Positions 6,366 through 10,346 of a stretch of 10,346 bases of DNA are shown in pieces. The notes below the pieces were generated by a model. The model did not search any database, was not told the DNA's origin, and saw nothing but the letters and a program-made list of their open reading frames with translations. The stretch covers positions 1-10,346 of the forward strand of contig CBDUQI010000211.1 in assembly GCA_965369325.1 (NCBI GenBank), read 5' to 3'. Every line of letters begins with the position of its first letter. The stretch's first letter is position 1. The translations under genes and the position numbers were made by a program. The DNA is from CBDUQI01 sp965369325. GTDB lineage: Bacteria; Pseudomonadota; Gammaproteobacteria; Steroidobacterales; JBCBZW01.

Positions 6366-7700
6366 GTGACAACCACTCCTGCTGATCTGATGATCTGCGC
6401 AGACTGGGTGATCCCAGTGCAACCGCGCGGCGAGGTCGTCCACGATGGCGCGGTAGTGATCGAGAACGGCCACATTCTGGCCGTTCTGCCCAAAACCGAC
6501 GCGCTCGCACAATTCACGCCAGCGCAGACGCTGGAGCGACCGGGCCACGTGCTGTTGCCCGGGCTGTTCAACGGACACACCCACGCCGCGATGACCTTGC
6601 TGCGCGGACTGGCCGACGACCTGCCGCTGGCGCAGTGGCTGAATGAGCGCGTGTGGCCGGCGGAGCAAAACTGGGTGAGCGCCCGCTTCGTCCGCGACGG
6701 CACCGAACTTGCCATCGCCGAGATGTTGCTCGGTGGCACCACGTGCTTTAGCGATATGTATTTCTTCCCCGATGTGATCGCCCGCACCAGTGCGCAGTAC
6801 GGCATGCGGGCAGTCGTCGGCATTCCAGTGTTCGACTTTGCCACCGCCTGGGCCCAAGGGCCCGATGAGTACCTCAGCAAAGGGCTGGAAGTGCGCGATG
6901 CGTGGAAGGCCGACCCGCTGATTCACTGCGTGTTCGCTCCCCATGCCCCCTACACGGTAAGCCCGCAGGTGTTGCGCCGGATCCAGCGCCTGTCCGATCA
7001 ACTGGAGTCTCCGGTACACATTCATCTGCACGAAACCGCCGATGAGGTCGCCCAGTTCCAGGCCCGTTACGGCAAGCGGCCATTGGAGCATTTGGCGGAA
7101 CTCGGCCTGCTCTCCCCCGCACTCATCGGCGTGCATATGACACAGCTGGTGGATAGTGAAATTGAAGCGCTGGCACATCACGGCGCGCACGTGATGCACT
7201 GCCCCGAATCCAACATGAAGCTGGGCAGCGGCAATTGCCGGGTACCCGAGTTGCTGGCCGCAGGCGTAAATGTGGGCCTGGGCACCGATGGCGCGGCCAG
7301 CAACAACGATCTGGATATGTTTGGGGAAATGCGCAGCGCCGCGCTGCTGGCCAAAACGATCACTGGCGACCCAACCAGCGCCGATGCTGCGGCTATCTTA
7401 CACTTGGCCACCCTCGGTGGTGCACAAGCATTCGGGCTGGCACACCTCACCGGCTCGCTGACAGCCGGCAAATGGGCCGACCTTATTAGCGTAGATCTGC
7501 GCGCTCCCAACACCCAGCCGCTTTATGACCCCATCTCGCAACTGGTCTATGCCGCGAGCGCCAGCCAGGTGCAGGACGTGTGGGTGGGCGGGCACGCGCT
7601 GCTCGAGCAGCGGCGGCTCACACGAATGGACCAAGCCGATATCTGCGCCCGTGCCGGACAATGGGGCAAGCGCATCGCACAGGATATGATCAACCCTTGA
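6366..7700 (+). CDS. mtaD: 5-methylthioadenosine/S-adenosylhomocysteine deaminase (TRZ/ATZ amidohydrolase)
   Basis: This cytoplasmic metal-dependent hydrolase of 444 residues is expected to deaminate 5'-methylthioadenosine, and perhaps S-adenosylhomocysteine, to the inosine forms. The ends of the chain form the small beta domain and the middle is the TIM barrel. Metal ligands are visible as His71 and His73 in GHTH, His220 in HIHLHE, His257 in GVHMTQ and Asp308 in GLGTDGAASNN, with Glu223 as the likely proton shuttle. The long block from GTDGAASNND to GEMR is typical of the MTA/SAH deaminase branch of COG0402. The start is GTG, with GGGAG ten bases upstream. The gene follows mscS by 43 bp and precedes ubiG by 22 bp. 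In Pseudomonas a homologue in the same position before ubiG deaminates MTA. Related deaminases such as 8-oxoguanine deaminase are possible but less likely. Confidence 0.88.
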   Translation: MTTTPADLMICADWVIPVQPRGEVVHDGAVVIENGHILAVLPKTDALAQFTPAQTLERPGHVLLPGLFNGHTHAAMTLLRGLADDLPLAQWLNERVWPAEQNWVSARFVRDGTELAIAEMLLGGTTCFSDMYFFPDVIARTSAQYGMRAVVGIPVFDFATAWAQGPDEYLSKGLEVRDAWKADPLIHCVFAPHAPYTVSPQVLRRIQRLSDQLESPVHIHLHETADEVAQFQARYGKRPLEHLAELGLLSPALIGVHMTQLVDSEIEALAHHGAHVMHCPESNMKLGSGNCRVPELLAAGVNVGLGTDGAASNNDLDMFGEMRSAALLAKTITGDPTSADAAAILHLATLGGAQAFGLAHLTGSLTAGKWADLISVDLRAPNTQPLYDPISQLVYAASASQVQDVWVGGHALLEQRRLTRMDQADICARAGQWGKRIAQDMINP

Positions 7701-7722
7701 GCCCTCAAGCAACAAATGCCCC

Positions 7723-8445
7723 ATGAGCACCTCTGAGCAAAACGTCGACCCCAACGAAGTCGCCCACTTTGAATCCCTTGGCGAGCAGTGGTGGGACCCT
7801 CATGGGGACTTCAAAACCCTGCACGAAATTAACCCCTTGCGGGTTGAGTACATCGTCAACGGCTGCGAGCTGGCCAGCGCGCGCGCCCTTGACGTGGGTT
7901 GTGGCGGCGGCTTGCTGACAGAGGCGCTTGCCCGCAACGGCGCTCAGGCGATAGGCCTGGACCTAAGTAAACGTGCACTGGCCGCCGCGGCGGCTCACGC
8001 GCTCTCAGCGGATCTGGACATCGGCTACGAATGCGCAGCGGTTGAAGCCTATGCTGAGGCGCACGCGGGGCAGTTCGACGTGGTGACGTGCATGGAGATG
8101 ATGGAACACGTCCCCGACCCGGCATCCATCGTGGCCGCGTGCGCTACCCTGGTACGCCCCGGCGGGCACGTGTTCTTCTCCACCATCAATCGCACACCCG
8201 CCGCGTACGCACTGGCTGTGGTTGGCGCCGAGTATGTGCTCAATCTGGTCCCGCGCGGGACGCATGAGTACGCTAAGTTTATTCGCCCGTCCGAATTGGA
8301 CACCTGGGCGCGGCATCACGCGCTGATACTGCAAGACCTTAGCGGCCTGCGCTACGACCCGGTGTTGCACAACCACGCGATCACACGCAATGTGCAGGTG
8401 AACTACATGACCCACCACATCCGCCGCACCGAAGACCTTGAGTAG
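7723..8445 (+). CDS. ubiG: Ubiquinone biosynthesis O-methyltransferase
   Basis: UbiG methylates both hydroxyl groups introduced on the ubiquinone ring, using S-adenosylmethionine. The 240-residue length equals that of E. coli UbiG. The N-terminal FESLGEQWWDPHGDFKTLHE and NPLR segments are strongly characteristic. The SAM site shows motif I ALDVGCGGG at 55-63, the acidic residue Asp80 at the end of the second strand, and CMEMMEHVPDP at 123-133. The region about 165-187 corresponds to the segment that contacts the membrane in E. coli UbiG. The C-terminus NVQVNYMTHHIR fits the family. No clear Shine-Dalgarno precedes the ATG, so translation may depend on coupling to mtaD, which ends 22 bp upstream. 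The phosphatase gene follows almost directly. Confidence 0.97.
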   Translation: MSTSEQNVDPNEVAHFESLGEQWWDPHGDFKTLHEINPLRVEYIVNGCELASARALDVGCGGGLLTEALARNGAQAIGLDLSKRALAAAAAHALSADLDIGYECAAVEAYAEAHAGQFDVVTCMEMMEHVPDPASIVAACATLVRPGGHVFFSTINRTPAAYALAVVGAEYVLNLVPRGTHEYAKFIRPSELDTWARHHALILQDLSGLRYDPVLHNHAITRNVQVNYMTHHIRRTEDLE

Positions 8446-8458
8446 GCCGCAACAAACC

Positions 8459-9124
8459 ATGCCCGCCATGACCGCCGCGTTGTTTGATCTGGATGGCACG
8501 CTCATCGATACCGCCCCCGACATGGCCGGGGCACTCAATGAGTTGTTGCTGGAAAATCATCGCGCCGAGCTGCCTTACCAGCAGCTACGAGCACACGTAT
8601 CTACCGGCAGTGCAGGACTGATTCGCCAGGGTTTCGGCGAACTGGAACCCCGCGCTCAACAGGCGCTGGTGTTGCGTTTTTTGGAAATTTACGACGCGCG
8701 CGTAAGCCGGGCCTCTGTGTTGTTCGAGGGCATCGACACACTACTCTGTTCGCTGGAGTCGCGCGGCGTCGCCTGGGGCATTGTCACCAATAAACCTGGC
8801 TGGCTTACCGCACCACTGCTACAAGCCCTGGGCCTCACTAAGCGAGCGGGCGCCGTAGTGTGCGGCGACACGCTGGCCGAACGCAAACCGCACCCGATGC
8901 CGCTGCTGCACGCCGCTGCCGCCGTTCACCAGCCACCACAGGCGTGCATCTACGTGGGCGACGATGCACGCGATATTCAGGCCGGCCAAGCGGCCGGCAT
9001 GCGCACCGTCGCAGCCGCGTACGGATACGTCGCAGATGCAAACCCGGCGGACTGGCGCGCAGATGCCTGCGCTGGAAGCGTCACACAGTTGACTGATTGG
9101 CTGCTTGAGCGGGCGGAGGTATAA
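8459..9124 (+). CDS. mupP: HAD-family phosphatase, MupP type (MurNAc 6-phosphate phosphatase), Gph-like
   Basis: This 221-residue cytoplasmic HAD phosphatase has all four motifs: DLDGT (nucleophile Asp10, acid/base Asp12), Thr110 in IVTNKP, Lys143 in ERKPHP, and GDDARD (Asp168, Asp169) at 167-172. A helical cap lies at about 17-85. The tail block GDDARDI, AGMRTVAAAYGY and the later W-R-A-D resemble Pseudomonas MupP more than classical phosphoglycolate phosphatase. MupP dephosphorylates N-acetylmuramic acid 6-phosphate in peptidoglycan recycling and also lies after ubiG in Pseudomonas. A Gph role in removing 2-phosphoglycolate cannot be excluded from sequence. I chose the ATG at 8459, 13 bp after ubiG; ATG at 8468 is equally compatible with the fold, and a TTG at 8438 would overlap ubiG but adds only an unconserved polar extension. 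Confidence 0.82.
   Translation: MPAMTAALFDLDGTLIDTAPDMAGALNELLLENHRAELPYQQLRAHVSTGSAGLIRQGFGELEPRAQQALVLRFLEIYDARVSRASVLFEGIDTLLCSLESRGVAWGIVTNKPGWLTAPLLQALGLTKRAGAVVCGDTLAERKPHPMPLLHAAAAVHQPPQACIYVGDDARDIQAGQAAGMRTVAAAYGYVADANPADWRADACAGSVTQLTDWLLERAEV
9115..9119 (+). promoter_or_regulatory. Ribosome binding site of rmuC
   Basis: A perfect GGAGG lies inside the last codons of mupP, eight bases before a GTG at 9128. It decides the rmuC start and indicates translational coupling between the two genes. Confidence 0.8.
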
Positions 9125-9127
9125 ACA

Positions 9128-10346
9128 GTGCTTGAGCAACTTACCTCGCTAAATCTCAATCAGCAGGTCTGGGCACTGCTCGGGCTGGGGGTACTGGCAC
9201 TGTTTAGCATCGGTTGGCTTTTCGGCTGGTTGTTTACATCACGCGCCGCCGAGCGCGAGATTCGTTCATTGGATACGGCCAACGCGGTATTGAGCGAGCG
9301 TGTGAAGCAGGAAGAGCAGCTCACCGTGGAACGCGAGGCGGCCTTCGAGCATGCCGGGCAGCGTCTGACCGGGGTGTTCAGTGAATTGGCCGACCGCTCG
9401 CTGGCGACCAAAAGTGAGTCATTCCTGAAACTCGCCCGTGAGAATCTTGGCGCCCACCAAGTGCAGGCAAGCGCAGATCTGACGGCTCAAAAAACCGCCA
9501 TCAACCAGATGCTCGGGCCGGTGGCAGAGGCGCTCGCGCGGACGCAGAAACAGATTGCCGAGATCGAGAAAGAACGCAACGTGGCCTTCGGCACCATCAA
9601 GCAGGAGCTGCACGAGGTGCACGAAGCCCAGCGCGCGTTGCGCACCGAGACCCAACACCTGGTCACTGCACTAAAGCGCCCCGAAGTACGCGGGCAATGG
9701 GGTGAGATCACCTTGAAACGCTTGGCCGAACTGGCGGGCATGGTGCAGCACTGCGACTTTGTTGAGCAATGGCATCAGCGCACCGAGGATGGCGCGATTC
9801 GCCCGGATATGATCGTGCGTATGCCGGAGACGCGCGAGATGGTTGTGGATGCCAAAACACCGCTGGATGCTTACCTGGAGGCCGTAGAGGCGGTGGACGA
9901 TGCAGCACGACGCACCGCTCTTAAACGTCACGCCCAGCTCATGCGCAAACACATTGACGAACTTGCCGCCCGCCGCTACTGGGCACAATTCGAGCACAGC
10001 CCGGAATTTGTCATCATGTTTGTGCCCGGCGATCAGATACTGTCCGCCGCGATGGCCGAAAGACCTACGCTGCTGGATGAGGCAATTAGCCGCAAAGTTA
10101 TCCTGGCCACGCCGACCAGTCTGGTCGCGCTGCTGAAAGCGGTCAGCTACGGTTGGCGCCAACTTGCACTGGCCGAAAACGCCAGGCAAATCCGCGATCT
10201 GGCCGAATCGCTGCACAAACGTCTCGGCGCGTTCACCACGCACTTGAGCGGCGTCGGTGTACAGCTGGGCAGAAGTGTGGCGGCGTACAACAAGGCCGTT
10301 GGCTCGCTGGAGCGCTCGGTGCTGCCAGGCGCGCGTAAATTTACGG
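9128..10346 (+). CDS. rmuC: DNA recombination protein RmuC, C-terminus outside window
   Basis: The frame is open for 406 codons and runs off the right edge. RmuC is a membrane-anchored, nuclease-like protein that limits recombination at inverted repeats in E. coli. A single hydrophobic anchor spans about 14-36, followed by a charged, probably coiled-coil region at about 39-185. The conserved core then begins with RGQWGE at 188-193, LKRLAELAGM, RPDMIV at 225-230 and VVDAKTPLDAY at 239-249, in which Asp241 and Lys243 fit the D-x-K part of a PD-(D/E)xK nuclease-like fold. MFVPGD at 297-302 and ILATPTSLVALLKAV at 325-339 are further family blocks. The GTG start is set by the GGAGG eight bases upstream and lies 3 bp after the mupP stop, so it appears to be the last visible gene of the mscS operon. 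Confidence 0.94.
   Translation, partial: MLEQLTSLNLNQQVWALLGLGVLALFSIGWLFGWLFTSRAAEREIRSLDTANAVLSERVKQEEQLTVEREAAFEHAGQRLTGVFSELADRSLATKSESFLKLARENLGAHQVQASADLTAQKTAINQMLGPVAEALARTQKQIAEIEKERNVAFGTIKQELHEVHEAQRALRTETQHLVTALKRPEVRGQWGEITLKRLAELAGMVQHCDFVEQWHQRTEDGAIRPDMIVRMPETREMVVDAKTPLDAYLEAVEAVDDAARRTALKRHAQLMRKHIDELAARRYWAQFEHSPEFVIMFVPGDQILSAAMAERPTLLDEAISRKVILATPTSLVALLKAVSYGWRQLALAENARQIRDLAESLHKRLGAFTTHLSGVGVQLGRSVAAYNKAVGSLERSVLPGARKFT

Noticed and set aside
6300..7199. A 299-codon open frame on the minus strand inside mtaD
   Set aside because: It lies antisense to a gene with intact catalytic motifs, has no recognisable domain, and long antisense frames are expected from the codon bias of GC-rich genes.
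7229..7240. The palindrome CGGCAATTGCCG, sharing a 10-bp core with the gyrA leader palindrome
   Set aside because: It lies inside conserved coding sequence of mtaD and is shorter, so chance is the simplest explanation.
9671..10243. A 190-codon minus-strand open frame inside rmuC
   Set aside because: It is opposite conserved RmuC core motifs and its product resembles no known family.
1..10346. Defence islands, CRISPR arrays, insertion sequences or phage genes
   Set aside because: Every substantial gene is a recognisable housekeeping family, and no spaced direct repeats, transposase motifs or attachment-like duplications were seen.

Overview
The window reads as a stretch of core chromosome from a gammaproteobacterium with moderately high G+C. 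This is inferred from the conserved GyrA (six-bladed C-terminal domain and acidic tail), the serC-to-aroA linkage known from enterobacteria, and the mtaD–ubiG–mupP block, which I recall having the same order in Pseudomonas. The genus cannot be fixed from the sequence. No mobile element, CRISPR array, rRNA, tRNA or prophage gene was seen.

Layout. Everything left of about 5,115 is on the minus strand, in transcription order gyrA, serC, serA and the first 20 codons of aroA, which runs off the left edge. Gaps are 75, 31 and 43 bp with no clear terminator, so these genes are probably cotranscribed. Everything right of about 5,486 is on the plus strand: a small MscS-type channel, an MTA/SAH deaminase (mtaD), ubiG, a MupP-type phosphatase and the start of rmuC, which runs off the right edge. 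These genes are packed with gaps of 43, 22, 13 and 3 bp and look like one operon.

How the genes work together. serA and serC supply the first two steps of serine synthesis from 3-phosphoglycerate, and aroA supplies the EPSP step of the shikimate pathway. They sit behind gyrA, a subunit of the essential supercoiling enzyme. The right-hand group is functionally mixed: osmotic release, salvage of methylthioadenosine, ubiquinone methylation, probable peptidoglycan recycling and a genome-stability factor. MtaD and UbiG both connect to S-adenosylmethionine chemistry.

The 370-bp divergent region between gyrA and mscS is the only long gene-free stretch and holds the least expected signal. Reading toward gyrA there is an extended -10 element, then a two-part hairpin containing a perfect 14-bp palindrome, then six T residues ending one base before the gyrA start codon. 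This has the shape of an intrinsic terminator or attenuator placed in the gyrA leader. The rest of the window is ordinary housekeeping sequence, and I found no convincing new multi-gene system.
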